The position numbers and the translations under genes were made by a program. Under the pieces are notes generated by a model. The model saw only the letters and a list, made by a program, of their open reading frames with translations, had not been told where the DNA came from and searched no databases. 64,000 nt of DNA from Mesobacterium_A sp034670065 (lineage in GTDB: Bacteria > Pseudomonadota > Alphaproteobacteria > Rhodobacterales > Rhodobacteraceae): contig JAXMOG010000001.1 of assembly GCA_034670065.1 (NCBI GenBank), positions 930,001 to 994,000 on the forward strand, in the 5' to 3' direction. Positions 17,781 through 27,436 of this stretch are shown here, in pieces; within the stretch, counting starts at the first letter, position 1, and each line of letters starts with the position of its first letter.

Positions 17781-18974
17781 TCAGCAGCCGCAGCTGCCGC
17801 ATTGTTTCAGGCCCCGCGCGCATTTGCTGCCGGTGACCCAATTGTAATCTCGTCCATCTACGACCTTTCCGGCGGCCTAGACGTTTACGGAAAGCCTGTC
17901 GGGGACATGATGGAATTTGCCGTCGCTGAACAAAACGCCAAAGGCGGCCTGTTGGGCCGTGAAATCATCCTGAAAAGCTATGATGCGCAGTCAAATAACC
18001 AGCTGTACGCGCAATATGCCAAGCAGACCGCGCTTTCAGACAAACCCGCCGCCGTCTTTGCTGGCATCACGTCCTCCTCACGTGAGGTCGTGCGCCCAAT
18101 CTTCAAAAAGACCAACACGCTTTACTTCTACACAACGCAATACGAAGGCGGCGTTTGCGATCGCAATCACTTCTCAACCGGCGTAACCCCAGCCCAAACC
18201 GTACAGAAATTGGTCAACCATTCCGTCAAGACAGCAGGCAAAAAGGTCTACATCGTTGCGGCGGATTACAACTACGGTCAGATCACATCAGACTGGGTCA
18301 AGAAATTCACGCTGGACAACGGTGGAGAGGTTCTGGACGTCGAATTCTTCCCACTGGATGTGACGGACTTTGGCTCTTCCATTTCCAAAATCCAAGCGGC
18401 CAACCCAGACTTTGTCTATTCTGCTCTGGTTGGCGGTGCGCACATGTCGTTCTATCGTCAATGGAAAGCCGCTGGCATGTTGGGCAAAATCCCACTGTCT
18501 TCGACCACGTTCGCAGGCGGGAATGAGCATATCGCCCTGCCACCAGAAGAGTACAACGGCCATCTGGTTTGCCAGAACTATCTTCAGGAACTTCCCAGTG
18601 AACGCAACCAGCAATTCGTGGCGGCATTCCACAAGAAGTTCGGAGAGGATTATCCTTATATTACAGAGCTTTCTATGGGTGCTTATCAGGCATTCCTGCT
18701 CTGGGCGGCAGCTGTTGAACAGGCTGGTACGATTGATCGCATGCCGGTTATTGAAGCGCTGGAAACCGGTATCTCGGTTGATGCGCCAAGCGGCAAAGTC
18801 ACTGTTGATCCTGCAACGCACCACACCATCGTGGACGTTCATGTTGCCGAGGCACGCGACCGCAAGCTCAACCTCATTGAAAAGTTCGAGCAGCAACCGC
18901 CTGCAGATACCGCAGCTGTTTGCGATCTGATCAAAAATCCTGACGACAATCAGCAGTACGTCATCGAGCTTTGA
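17751..18974 (+). CDS. Amide/urea-type ABC transporter substrate-binding protein (UrtA/FmdD/AmiC-like)
   Basis: I place the start at ATG 17751 with GGAGA 8 bases upstream; an in-frame GTG at 17739 overlaps that site and is less likely. A Tat-type signal is clear (SRRTLLGSAAAAAALFQAPRAFAA), so the protein is exported folded. The body has the type 1 periplasmic fold of the UrtA/AmiC branch (YDLSGGLDVYGKPVGDMMEFA, FAGITSSSREVVRPIF, LYFYTTQYEGG). It captures a short amide or urea-like solute and is the first of eight tightly spaced genes. Confidence 0.9.
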   Translation: MTISRRTLLGSAAAAAALFQAPRAFAAGDPIVISSIYDLSGGLDVYGKPVGDMMEFAVAEQNAKGGLLGREIILKSYDAQSNNQLYAQYAKQTALSDKPAAVFAGITSSSREVVRPIFKKTNTLYFYTTQYEGGVCDRNHFSTGVTPAQTVQKLVNHSVKTAGKKVYIVAADYNYGQITSDWVKKFTLDNGGEVLDVEFFPLDVTDFGSSISKIQAANPDFVYSALVGGAHMSFYRQWKAAGMLGKIPLSSTTFAGGNEHIALPPEEYNGHLVCQNYLQELPSERNQQFVAAFHKKFGEDYPYITELSMGAYQAFLLWAAAVEQAGTIDRMPVIEALETGISVDAPSGKVTVDPATHHTIVDVHVAEARDRKLNLIEKFEQQPPADTAAVCDLIKNPDDNQQYVIEL

Positions 18975-18983
18975 TTGATTGAA

Positions 18984-19853
18984 ATGGATTTCGGATTAAT
19001 CATAGCGATCGAAATCCTGGGCTCTATCGCCATCCTGGTGCTTATCAGCATTGGGTTGGCGGTGGTCTTTGGGATGATGAAGGTCATTAACATGGCGCAC
19101 GGCGAGTTTATTATGCTGGGCGGCTATGTCACAATTTATGGAACCAACGTGGCCGGACTGAATATCTGGTTTTGCATTTTGGTTCTGGCTCCGCTGGTTG
19201 TTGGACTGATCGGCATTCTTCTCGAATGGCTCGTTGTTCGGCACCTTTACGGGCGCATGATCGATACAATGCTGGCAACTTGGGGCATTTCGCTGGCGAT
19301 TGTTGGTCTGATGACAATGCTCGTGGGCAATACCACCACTGGTATTTCAACGCCGCTTCCCAGCGTCCAAGTCGGCAGTTTTTCAACCAGTGGCCACTCG
19401 TTCTTTTTGATTGCGCTGGCCGTGGTGATCATAGTTGGCCTTGCGGCCCTATTTAAGCTGACAACCTTTGGGTTGATGGCCCGCGCCACCACGCAAAATG
19501 CGGACATGGTGGCGAAACTGGGTGGCAACCCCAGACGGATTTACGCGTTGACATTTGGTTTGGGTGCGGCCCTTGCCGGTCTTGGCGGCGCAGCTTTGGC
19601 CCCTGTCACCGGTGTGATCCCGACAATCGGCGTGTCCTATATCGCCAAAGCCTTCATCACCGTGATCAGCGGTGGCGGAACCGTGATTGCAGGCAATATC
19701 GCGGCCTCTACCCTGTTCGGCACGATCTCACAGGCCTTCACCTATTGGTACACGCCCATCATTGGCGAAGTGGCCCTGCTGGTGAGTGCGGTCATCCTTA
19801 TTCGGATCCTTCCGAAGGGGATCACCGGTCGTTTCTTTAAAAAGGCTATCTAA
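18984..19853 (+). CDS. Branched-chain/urea-type ABC transporter permease (LivH/UrtB-like)
   Basis: 289 residues from ATG 18984; a TTG at 18975 directly after the previous stop is an alternative. The LivH signature region is present (GLAVVFGMMKVINMAHGEFIMLGGY), followed by multiple membrane helices. It forms the inner-membrane channel with the next gene product. The gap to the next gene is 3 bases. Confidence 0.92.
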   Translation: MDFGLIIAIEILGSIAILVLISIGLAVVFGMMKVINMAHGEFIMLGGYVTIYGTNVAGLNIWFCILVLAPLVVGLIGILLEWLVVRHLYGRMIDTMLATWGISLAIVGLMTMLVGNTTTGISTPLPSVQVGSFSTSGHSFFLIALAVVIIVGLAALFKLTTFGLMARATTQNADMVAKLGGNPRRIYALTFGLGAALAGLGGAALAPVTGVIPTIGVSYIAKAFITVISGGGTVIAGNIAASTLFGTISQAFTYWYTPIIGEVALLVSAVILIRILPKGITGRFFKKAI

Positions 19854-19856
19854 CCA

Positions 19857-20870
19857 ATGAGCAGCACGTACAAACTACTGATTTTGGGCGCTGTTATCGT
19901 TGCAACGTATTTCGTCCCGTCAATAATTGAGGTCTTCGCGGTCCTCAACTTCACAGTCTACATCATCATGGGCATGCTGGCACTCAGCCTTGCGTTTGTG
20001 TGGGGCATGGGCGGCATTATGGTTCTGGGCCAATCAGCCTTTTTCGGGCTCGGCGCCTATGCCTATGCCATCGGTGCCCTGAACTTTGGCGCAGGCTGGG
20101 AGGCGGTTGCAGTTTCCATAATTGTGCCCGCAATCTTTGCGGCATTGCTGGGCTACTTCATGTTCTACGGCCGCATCAGCGATATCTACGTTGGCGTAAT
20201 CACGTTGGCCGTCACGCTGATCCTGTTCAATCTGATCAATTCCACTTCTGGCCCGCAGTACAAAATCGGCTCGGCACGTATTGGTGGTTACAACGGGATC
20301 ACGTCTATCCCGACTTTGGATTGGCCCAACGGAAGTATGATTGACATAAACGGCATGTTTTACCTTTCGGTCGGACTGCTGATCGCCGTCTACCTGATGG
20401 TTAAATTCTACCTCACCACAAAATACGGCAAAGTCACCATCGCTATTCGTGAAAACGAGCATCGCGCCGAGCTGCTGGGCTACAATGTCAGCTTGAACAA
20501 ACTGATCACCTTCTCGATCGGCGGTGCCATTGCCGGTTTGGCAGGATGCATGTTTGCCAATTGGGGCGCGTTCGTCAGCCCCACTTTGTTCAGCCTCGTG
20601 CAATCCGCCCAGATCATTATCTGGGTCATTGTTGGCGGACGGGGAACTTTGGTTGGCCCCATCCTGGGCTGTATCGCCATTCAATGGATGGTGACACAAC
20701 TGGGTACTCAGCAAACGGTAAACGTCTCGTTTGTACTGGGCATTCTCCTGACGATCTTTGTCCTTTTGGTGCCAGCTGGGCTTGCGCCGCTTATCGCAGG
20801 CACCATCCGCAAAGCATTTGGACGTGTCACCAAAAAAGGCTCGGCTTTGGCAAAGGAGCCTAACTCATGA
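19857..20870 (+). CDS. Branched-chain/urea-type ABC transporter permease (LivM/UrtC-like)
   Basis: 337 residues with the LivM pattern (LSLAFVWGMGGIMVLGQSAFFGLGAYAYA and VTIAIRENEHRAELLGYNV). It pairs with the LivH-like subunit. Its stop overlaps the ATPase start by 4 bases, indicating translational coupling. Confidence 0.92.
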   Translation: MSSTYKLLILGAVIVATYFVPSIIEVFAVLNFTVYIIMGMLALSLAFVWGMGGIMVLGQSAFFGLGAYAYAIGALNFGAGWEAVAVSIIVPAIFAALLGYFMFYGRISDIYVGVITLAVTLILFNLINSTSGPQYKIGSARIGGYNGITSIPTLDWPNGSMIDINGMFYLSVGLLIAVYLMVKFYLTTKYGKVTIAIRENEHRAELLGYNVSLNKLITFSIGGAIAGLAGCMFANWGAFVSPTLFSLVQSAQIIIWVIVGGRGTLVGPILGCIAIQWMVTQLGTQQTVNVSFVLGILLTIFVLLVPAGLAPLIAGTIRKAFGRVTKKGSALAKEPNS

Positions 20871-21607
20871 ACAGTGAAGTCATCTTGGAAGCCAAGGGAT
20901 TGGGCATCAATTTTGGCGGCGTTCACGCCATCAAAGAAGTCGATTTCAAGCTGAGGAAAGGCGAGTTGCGTTGCCTGATCGGGCCAAATGGCGCTGGCAA
21001 GACAACGTTCTTCAGATTGCTAAGCGGACAGCACGAACCAACCCGCGGCGAGATCACATTTTTGGGCCACAAAATTTCGGGAATGTTGCCTTATCAGGTC
21101 GCCCGATTGGGGATTGGCGTCAAGACGCAAGTACCCAGCTTATTTGAGGGGCTGACAGTTTACGAAAACCTAGAACTGGCTGCCAATCGCGTGTCCACGG
21201 GAAAACAGGTTGAACGGGATATCGAGGATGTATTGCAGCGTATCGGGCTCCAAGATGCCCGCAACGTAAAGACGGCCGACCTGTCTCATGGTCAGCGGCA
21301 ATGGGTGGAGCTGGGGCTGATATTGGCCTCCAAGCCAGCCCTTGCACTGCTGGATGAACCGGCGGCGGGCATGACCCATGCCGAGGCACTGAAAACCATC
21401 GAAATCATCAAGCAGATCACCGTCAACAGCTCTGTTGTTGTGGTGGAGCATGACATGGATTTCATCAAACAGATTGGGGAAAATGTGACGGTGTTTGACC
21501 GGGGCGAAGTCATCGCTGAAGGCACGTTTCAGGAGGTAGCTGCGAACCCCCATGTTCGAGAGGCCTATCTGGGTAGAAAGGATGTCAGCGATGCTGGAAG
21601 TCACTGA
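20867..21607 (+). CDS. Branched-chain/urea-type ABC transporter ATP-binding protein (LivG/UrtD-like)
   Basis: 246 residues with Walker A GPNGAGKTT, a signature region DLSHGQRQWVELGLIL (S-H-G-Q in place of SGGQ, as is common in UrtD relatives), Walker B LALLDEPAAGM and the switch histidine in VVVEHDMDF. It is one of two ATPases of the importer and overlaps the second by 17 bases with its preferred start. Confidence 0.93.
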   Translation: MNSEVILEAKGLGINFGGVHAIKEVDFKLRKGELRCLIGPNGAGKTTFFRLLSGQHEPTRGEITFLGHKISGMLPYQVARLGIGVKTQVPSLFEGLTVYENLELAANRVSTGKQVERDIEDVLQRIGLQDARNVKTADLSHGQRQWVELGLILASKPALALLDEPAAGMTHAEALKTIEIIKQITVNSSVVVVEHDMDFIKQIGENVTVFDRGEVIAEGTFQEVAANPHVREAYLGRKDVSDAGSH

Positions 21608-22295
21608 TTTGAAATCAGGTTACGGCCATGTGCCCGTCCTGTTTGGTATGAATCTATCGGTGCAGAGCGACGAATGTGTCGGCGTTTTGGGTCGCAATGG
21701 CATGGGCAAGACCACCTTGCTACGCGCCATAACCGGAGAGCTTCCTTCATGGTCCGGATCGATCCAAATGAATGGCGCGGTCTTGGACAAGATATCCACT
21801 CAGGAACGCGCGATATCGGGGATTGGCTATGTGCCTCAAGGAAAGCAAATATTTCCTCTTTTGACGGTGTATGAAAACCTCAAAATGGGATGTGTCAAAG
21901 ACTTCAAATCTTCGGCGCGAACTGTTGAGGAAATCATCGCCCTGTTCCCTCGGCTTGAGCGTCTGCTGGACAGGCGTGGCGGCAGCCTTTCTGGGGGTGA
22001 ACAGCAATTGCTGGCTCTGGCACGATGCCTATGTGGCAAACCCAAAGTGATCTTGCTGGACGAACCAACCGAAGGCATCCAACCGTCGATCTGCGACGAG
22101 ATCGTGGACCTGCTCAAAGAGCTCCGCACGAAAACCGGTATTGGCGTTTTGCTGATCGAGCAGGACATCGAGTTTTTATGGTCGCTCTGCGACCGCGTGC
22201 TGGCCATCGATAAAGGCGTCATCGTCAAGGAATTCGACCCACAAGTGGCGGGCGCTGACGAAGACGCCCGGAATTTCATTGGGATAGAAGGGTAA
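21591..22295 (+). CDS. Branched-chain/urea-type ABC transporter ATP-binding protein (LivF/UrtE-like)
   Basis: 234 residues from ATG 21591, which has AGAAAGG at a proper distance; ATGs at 21552 and 21582 are in frame but badly placed. Walker A GRNGMGKTT, signature SLSGGEQQLLALARCL, Walker B VILLDEPTEGIQPS and LLIEQDIEFLW are all present. It completes the five-part importer. The amidase follows after 3 bases. Confidence 0.93.
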   Translation: MLEVTDLKSGYGHVPVLFGMNLSVQSDECVGVLGRNGMGKTTLLRAITGELPSWSGSIQMNGAVLDKISTQERAISGIGYVPQGKQIFPLLTVYENLKMGCVKDFKSSARTVEEIIALFPRLERLLDRRGGSLSGGEQQLLALARCLCGKPKVILLDEPTEGIQPSICDEIVDLLKELRTKTGIGVLLIEQDIEFLWSLCDRVLAIDKGVIVKEFDPQVAGADEDARNFIGIEG

Positions 22296-22298
22296 TTT

Positions 22299-23816
22299 AT
22301 GTCAGTCCGCAGACCACAACGACAAGACCTAATGAACGTCAGTGAGAAACTGGGGCTCAATCTGAACGAAGGTGATATTCCTGAGTATATCTCAATCTTG
22401 GAGGGCGTGTGTAACGACTACGATTTGGTCGATGACATGACCAACGAACTGCCCGAAGTCACCTATCCACGCACACCGGGCGTCCCCCCTGCCCCCGAGG
22501 ACAATCCGTTTAACGCCTGGTACGTGAAAACGACCGTAACTGGCAAACCAGACGGAAAACTATCAGGCCTGACCGTCGCACTAAAGGACAACATCTGTCT
22601 GGCGGGCGTGCCAATGATGAACGGTTCGTCAACCCTGCGCGGCTACACCCCCGATGTGGATGCCACCGTCGCAACACGCGTTTTGGATGCAGGTGGTACG
22701 ATTTTGGGCAAGGCTCAATGCGAATATTTCTGCGTCTCTGGCAGCAGTCACACCAGTGCGCTTGGACCAGTCAACAACCCGCGCAAAGACGGGCATTCCG
22801 CTGGCGGCTCTTCATCTGGCTGCGGTGCGCTGGTTGCCAGCGGGCATGTGGATTTGGCTATCGGCACAGATCAGGGTGGCTCCGTTCGCATTCCCGCCGC
22901 CTATTCTGGGTTTTACGGCATGAAACCGACACACGGCCTTATTCCTTACACCGGCATCATGCCGATCGAAATGACCTTGGATCATGCCGGGCTGTTGACT
23001 TCCACCGTCGAACATAACGCCAAATTCCTGGAAGTTCTGGCCGGGTATGACGGCCTTGATCCTAGACAAGTGCGTTTACCGCGCTCTTTTGACTACGCGC
23101 CGTCGCTGACCAAAGGCTGTGAAGGTCTACGCATCGGTGTCGTCGCTGAAGGGTTTGGCTGGCATAACTCGGAAGAAGATGTTGATGCGTCTGTTCGGAA
23201 TGGTGCTGCACTCTTGGGCACTCTTGGCGCTCAGGTCACTGATATCAACATCCCACTCCACCGGCAGGGCCATGCCATTTGGTCCCCAATTGCGGTTGAG
23301 GGCACTACAAACCAGCTGAAAGGGTTCAACTACGGCTCCAACTGGAAAGGGCTGTACGTCAATTCTCTGATGCGGGCACAGCAAGATTGGGCGCAGCACG
23401 CCGCGATTTTCCCGCCGGACCTGAAATCAACGCTATTGGCAGGCGACTATTTCGCATCGACCTATTCCGGACAATTCTATGCCAAAGCTCAGAACCTCGT
23501 CCGTCGTTTGAAACGTGCTTACGAGACAGCCCTTGATGATTTTGATCTGCTGTTGATGCCAACCGTGCCTTTGAAAGCCCCCAAATTGCCGTCCAGAGAT
23601 GCGGATGCGGCGACTTTTGTCACCCGCGCCTTGGAGATGAATGCTAACACTGCTCCATTCAATATCACCGGGCTACCCGCGATGAGTGTACCCTGTGGTC
23701 AGACAGATGGGCTGCCAATCGGGATGATGCTGATTGGGCGGGACTTTGACGAGGCGACCATTTATCAGGCCGCTGCCGCTTTTGAAGGAAACTTTGATTG
23801 GAAAACCCTGACATGA
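22299..23816 (+). CDS. Amidase (amidase-signature family)
   Basis: 505 residues with the catalytic Ser-cisSer-Lys triad: Lys in VALKDNICLAG (about residue 98), the Gly/Ser-rich signature HSAGGSSSGCGALVASG, and the nucleophile Ser in DQGGSVRIPAAYSGFYG. An N-terminal extension of about 60 residues precedes the signature domain, as in nitrile-pathway amidases. It hydrolyses an amide to its acid and ammonia in the cytoplasm. Placed between the importer and AmiC/AmiR, it should act on the imported solute. The substrate is not determined. Confidence 0.93.
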   Translation: MSVRRPQRQDLMNVSEKLGLNLNEGDIPEYISILEGVCNDYDLVDDMTNELPEVTYPRTPGVPPAPEDNPFNAWYVKTTVTGKPDGKLSGLTVALKDNICLAGVPMMNGSSTLRGYTPDVDATVATRVLDAGGTILGKAQCEYFCVSGSSHTSALGPVNNPRKDGHSAGGSSSGCGALVASGHVDLAIGTDQGGSVRIPAAYSGFYGMKPTHGLIPYTGIMPIEMTLDHAGLLTSTVEHNAKFLEVLAGYDGLDPRQVRLPRSFDYAPSLTKGCEGLRIGVVAEGFGWHNSEEDVDASVRNGAALLGTLGAQVTDINIPLHRQGHAIWSPIAVEGTTNQLKGFNYGSNWKGLYVNSLMRAQQDWAQHAAIFPPDLKSTLLAGDYFASTYSGQFYAKAQNLVRRLKRAYETALDDFDLLLMPTVPLKAPKLPSRDADAATFVTRALEMNANTAPFNITGLPAMSVPCGQTDGLPIGMMLIGRDFDEATIYQAAAAFEGNFDWKTLT

Positions 23817-24964
23817 AGCCGCTGGCCAAAACGTCCGAGGGGTATCCTGTTGGGTTGCTGTTTTCCAAAACCAGCCTAACTGCGACGGTTGAAATGACCC
23901 AATATCAGGCCTCCCTTTTGGCCATCGAGGAGATCAACGCATCAGGTGGGATCAATGGCATTCCTTTGAAACCTGTTGAACAGGACATTGGTCCGCTTCC
24001 AGCAGACTACAAAATTGCCGCGCAGCATCTTTGTGACAACGAACACGTACAGATCTTGTTCGGCCCTCACATGTCCAACACCCGAAAGGCGGTGCTGCCC
24101 GTCGTTGAGAACAAGAACGCCTTGCTATTTTACCCAACGATGTATGAGGGTTTTGAGTTCTCGACCAACTGTTTCTATACTGGCGCAGCGCCAAACCAAA
24201 GCTCAGTTCAACTTGCCAGCCATGTGGTCAACAACTACGGAAATCGCATTCTTTTCGTGGGCAGCAATTACATATTTGCCCATGAAAGCAACAGGATAAT
24301 GCGCGACCTGTTCACCCAGACTGGTGGCGCAATTGTAGATGAAGTCTACCTTGACCTGGACAGTTCTGATGATGCCTTTGAGGATGTCATCAAACGGGCT
24401 GTCGCGCTGATGCCAGATGCGATTTATTCAACCGCTGTGGGTAAAGACACCATTCGACTGTACGAAGCTTTCGGACGTTCGTCATTGTTAAGGCATGCAA
24501 TGCCCATTGTGAGCCTTGCCACGAATGAAGCAGATATCGCGCTGATGAGTTCGGATGCGGCTGAAGGGCATATCAGTGCGGCCCCCTATTTCGAAACATT
24601 GGATACCGAACAAAGCAGACGCTTCGTAACCCGGTATCGAGACCGCTTTGGCGAAAACCTACCAGTCACCGCCGGGGCTGAAAGTGCCTATTTTCAGGTT
24701 CATCTGTTTGCCCAAGCTGCGCGCAAGGCAGAGGAGTTGACCGTTGAGACCTTGATCAATGGCTTGGGAGGAACGTCATTTGAAGCCCCACAAGGCCGTG
24801 TGCAGATAGATGAAGATTCCCACCATACGTATTTGTGGCCCCGCATCGCCCGAGTGAACAGCGCAAGTCGGTTTGAAATTCTAGAACAAGAGCAACACGC
24901 CGTTCGCCCCTTCCCCTATATGATCCAACACAACATCGAATATGATGCCGCCCAGAAAGCATAA
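23813..24964 (+). CDS. amiC: AmiC-like cytoplasmic amide sensor
   Basis: ATG 23813 overlaps the amidase stop (ATGA) and gives 383 residues. The fold is that of the periplasmic amide-binding proteins (YPVGLLFSKTSLTATVEMTQYQA, FGPHMSNTRKAVLPVVENKNALLFYPTMYEG), but there is no signal peptide. It should therefore stay in the cytoplasm, as Pseudomonas AmiC does when it holds AmiR inactive until amide binds. It is a paralogue of the operon's own exported binding protein. AmiR follows directly. Confidence 0.9.
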   Translation: MKPLAKTSEGYPVGLLFSKTSLTATVEMTQYQASLLAIEEINASGGINGIPLKPVEQDIGPLPADYKIAAQHLCDNEHVQILFGPHMSNTRKAVLPVVENKNALLFYPTMYEGFEFSTNCFYTGAAPNQSSVQLASHVVNNYGNRILFVGSNYIFAHESNRIMRDLFTQTGGAIVDEVYLDLDSSDDAFEDVIKRAVALMPDAIYSTAVGKDTIRLYEAFGRSSLLRHAMPIVSLATNEADIALMSSDAAEGHISAAPYFETLDTEQSRRFVTRYRDRFGENLPVTAGAESAYFQVHLFAQAARKAEELTVETLINGLGGTSFEAPQGRVQIDEDSHHTYLWPRIARVNSASRFEILEQEQHAVRPFPYMIQHNIEYDAAQKA

Positions 24965-25628
24965 TCGCGGCTCCAAGCCCCGTTTGAGTGATCTGAATGG
25001 ATTGCAGGTTTGCCTGATACTGCCGCCCAGTCCTGAAACGCAGTTCTTGGTCAAGCACTTGCAACGGATCGGCTGTGTTCCGGTTTCTGGCTGGCCAATT
25101 CCGACCTCCCTACCCAAAGGCATCGACGCGGCCATCGTCACGGTCGAACCGGAACACCGGCTGCAAATCGGGGCTCTGGCGGAAACCATATCCGAAGTTG
25201 GCCCCCCCTTGATTGCGCTTGTTGAGTACGAAGACCCCTCAACACTGCAATTGGTTCTGGAAATCAGGGCCGCCGCCGTTATCGGGCGCCCGGTCAAGCC
25301 ATTTGGGCTTTTGACCAATCTGATGATCGCCCGATCCAGCTGGCAGCAACGCGTCGATGCCCTTACCAAACAGAACGAAGCGCTGGAGCAGCAACTCGCC
25401 TTTTCAAAAGTGGCCGTTGCAAAGATATTGCTGAAACAGCAAGATAATATCTCGGACGATCAAGCCCACCGCATCATTCAAAAACGCGCCATGGACAACC
25501 GTTGCTCGCTTGAAACGATTGCCACGAAAATCATGTCGGAACGCGCACCGGAAGCGCTGTTAAGGGCGCTGGAAGAACATGCCAAGCAACTCAGTCGCAC
25601 CAGTACAAACTCGGTAGAAAACCAATGA
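24942..25628 (+). CDS. amiR: AmiR-like ANTAR-domain transcription antiterminator
   Basis: 228 residues, starting inside the end of amiC (23-base overlap; ATG 24945 is also possible). The N-terminal pseudo-receiver (GLQVCLILPPSPETQFLVKHL, with PVKPFGLL near the usual Lys-Pro) is followed by a coiled coil (QQRVDALTKQNEALEQQLA). A C-terminal ANTAR domain follows (AKILLKQQDNISDDQAHRIIQKRAMDNRCSLETIA). ANTAR proteins bind paired RNA hairpins and stop a terminator from forming. The leader before 17751 is the natural target. Confidence 0.92.
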   Translation: MMPPRKHNRGSKPRLSDLNGLQVCLILPPSPETQFLVKHLQRIGCVPVSGWPIPTSLPKGIDAAIVTVEPEHRLQIGALAETISEVGPPLIALVEYEDPSTLQLVLEIRAAAVIGRPVKPFGLLTNLMIARSSWQQRVDALTKQNEALEQQLAFSKVAVAKILLKQQDNISDDQAHRIIQKRAMDNRCSLETIATKIMSERAPEALLRALEEHAKQLSRTSTNSVENQ

Positions 25629-26782
25629 CACCATTTACCTTCAATACATCTGCGAGCGTTCGATTTGGCGCAGGTTTGTTTTCGCAGATCGGCGAAATCA
25701 CCAAGGCTGAAATCGGGTCACGCGTCTTGCTTGTGACCGATCCGGGGATGATGGCCACGGGCATTGTCGACAAGGCACTGGCGTCGTTCAAACGCAGCGG
25801 TGTTGAGGTGACGTTGTTTCAGGACGTGCAGGCCGATCCGCCTGAAGACATCATCACCCTTTGCGCTGAAACGGCCAAAGATTGCGGTGCACAGGGGGTG
25901 ATCGGCCTTGGCGGTGGGTCGTCGCTGGATGTGGCCAAACTGGCGGCGCTGTTGGCGCTGGCCACACAACCACTTAGCGAGGCGTATGGTGTTGGCAATG
26001 CCAAAGGGCCGCGCCTGCCTCTCATCCTGGTTCCGACGACTGCGGGAACTGGTTCAGAAGTGACGCCGATATCGATTGTCACCACAGGCACCAATGAAAA
26101 AATGGGTGTGGTATCGCCCGTGATCCTGCCCGACATTGCCCTTCTGGACCCAGAACTCACCCTTGGCCTTCCGCCACACATCACTGCGGCCACCGGCATT
26201 GATGCGATGGTTCACGCTATCGAGGCCTACGCCTCTGCCAGCCCCAACAACAACCCGCTGTCCAAAAATCTGGCTCGAGAAGCGCTGCGGCTGATGGGGC
26301 GGGCGCTGGAAACCGCCGTACAGGAAGGCAGCAATATCGATGCCCGCTCGGATATGTTGTTGGGTTCAATGATGGCCGGGCAGGCCTTTGCCAACTCGCC
26401 CGTGGCAGCCGTCCATGCGCTGGCCTACCCGCTTGGGGGGCATTTCCATATTCCGCACGGTCTGTCCAACGCTCTGGTTCTGCCACATGTATTGCGCTTC
26501 AATATCAAGACCGCGCCCACGCCCTATGCTGAGCTTGCCCCTTACCTGTTTCCCCATCTGGAGCCTTTGAGCACCGCTGATCGTGCGGCTGCATTTTGTA
26601 GTGCCTTGGCAGAGCTTTCCAAAAGATGCGGTTTGCAACAGTCGCTTCGGGAAATGGACATACCGAAAGATGTGTTACCAAAATTGGCCCGCGATGCGAT
26701 GAATCAAACGCGACTGCTGGTCAACAATCCGCGCGAGGTCAAAGAGGCTGACGCCTTGGCCATCTATGAAGCCGCTTACTAA
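25625..26782 (+). CDS. Iron-containing alcohol dehydrogenase
   Basis: 385 residues with the NAD(P)-binding GGGSSLDVAK and the metal-site signatures TGIDAMVHAIEAY and HALAYPLGGHFHIPHG, carrying the expected Asp and three His. These enzymes interconvert alcohols and aldehydes. ATG overlaps the amiR stop by 4 bases, so it is the last gene of the amide operon rather than a separate unit. This suggests that the amide, or its hydrolysis product, carries a hydroxyl group, but that is inference. Confidence 0.93.
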   Translation: MTPFTFNTSASVRFGAGLFSQIGEITKAEIGSRVLLVTDPGMMATGIVDKALASFKRSGVEVTLFQDVQADPPEDIITLCAETAKDCGAQGVIGLGGGSSLDVAKLAALLALATQPLSEAYGVGNAKGPRLPLILVPTTAGTGSEVTPISIVTTGTNEKMGVVSPVILPDIALLDPELTLGLPPHITAATGIDAMVHAIEAYASASPNNNPLSKNLAREALRLMGRALETAVQEGSNIDARSDMLLGSMMAGQAFANSPVAAVHALAYPLGGHFHIPHGLSNALVLPHVLRFNIKTAPTPYAELAPYLFPHLEPLSTADRAAAFCSALAELSKRCGLQQSLREMDIPKDVLPKLARDAMNQTRLLVNNPREVKEADALAIYEAAY

Positions 26783-26992
26783 GCAACGAAGCGCAGGCGG
26801 AATACCCGCCAACATCAGCGGTTTTACTCGGGTCCACAGGAACGCCCCTGTGCCTCCTTCTATGCTCCAGACCGCGCAGCGCGTTGGGATGCCAAGCGCA
26901 GGCGCTGTTCACTTGTGCAATTGGCAGCTCATGCATTTTCATTATCGTGGACCAGCCTATAGAGCCGCCCTACGATTGCGCCGCGTTAGGCC

Positions 26993-27436
26993 TCAGGATC
27001 CCCCCGCCGGAGAGATCACGCCCTTTTTCAGAATGATGTTCCCATACAAGCGGCCTTCGCCCGACTGGATGATGGCGAAAGCCTTTTCCGCACGGTCGTA
27101 AAAATCAAACCGTTCTACGGCGTGAATTTTCGCCGGTGCGTCGGCCACGTCGTCGATGATCGCTTGAAAATCGATGACAGCTTCAGGAATTTCATCTGGA
27201 TTGCCGACAACAGACATCGTGATTGCAGGGGTATCAACAAAGGTATCCAGCGGCATCACCGACAAGATCGCGTGCAGCAGTTCACTTGCCGTGGACCCGT
27301 CTGCGCGGATGCTTATCGCGCCCTTGCTTGTTGCTGGGAAGTTGGCATCCGCGATAACGATCTCGTCACCATGGCCCATTGCACGCAGACAATGCAAAAG
27401 ATCGGGCGACAGGATTGGTGGAATGTTTCTAAGCAT
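26993..27436 (-). CDS. RbsD/FucU-family sugar mutarotase
   Basis: 147 residues from ATG 27436, preceded on the minus strand by AGGAAGG. The frame continues upstream but only this part looks like a protein family. The N-terminus MLRNIPPILSPDLLHCLRAMGHGDEIVIADANFP is typical of FucU/RbsD, including the catalytic His of MGHGDE; the C-terminus keeps YGNIILKKGV. Such enzymes interconvert sugar anomers. No fucose or ribose genes are adjacent, so it is an orphan here. Confidence 0.92.
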   Translation of the reverse strand: MLRNIPPILSPDLLHCLRAMGHGDEIVIADANFPATSKGAISIRADGSTASELLHAILSVMPLDTFVDTPAITMSVVGNPDEIPEAVIDFQAIIDDVADAPAKIHAVERFDFYDRAEKAFAIIQSGEGRLYGNIILKKGVISPAGGS

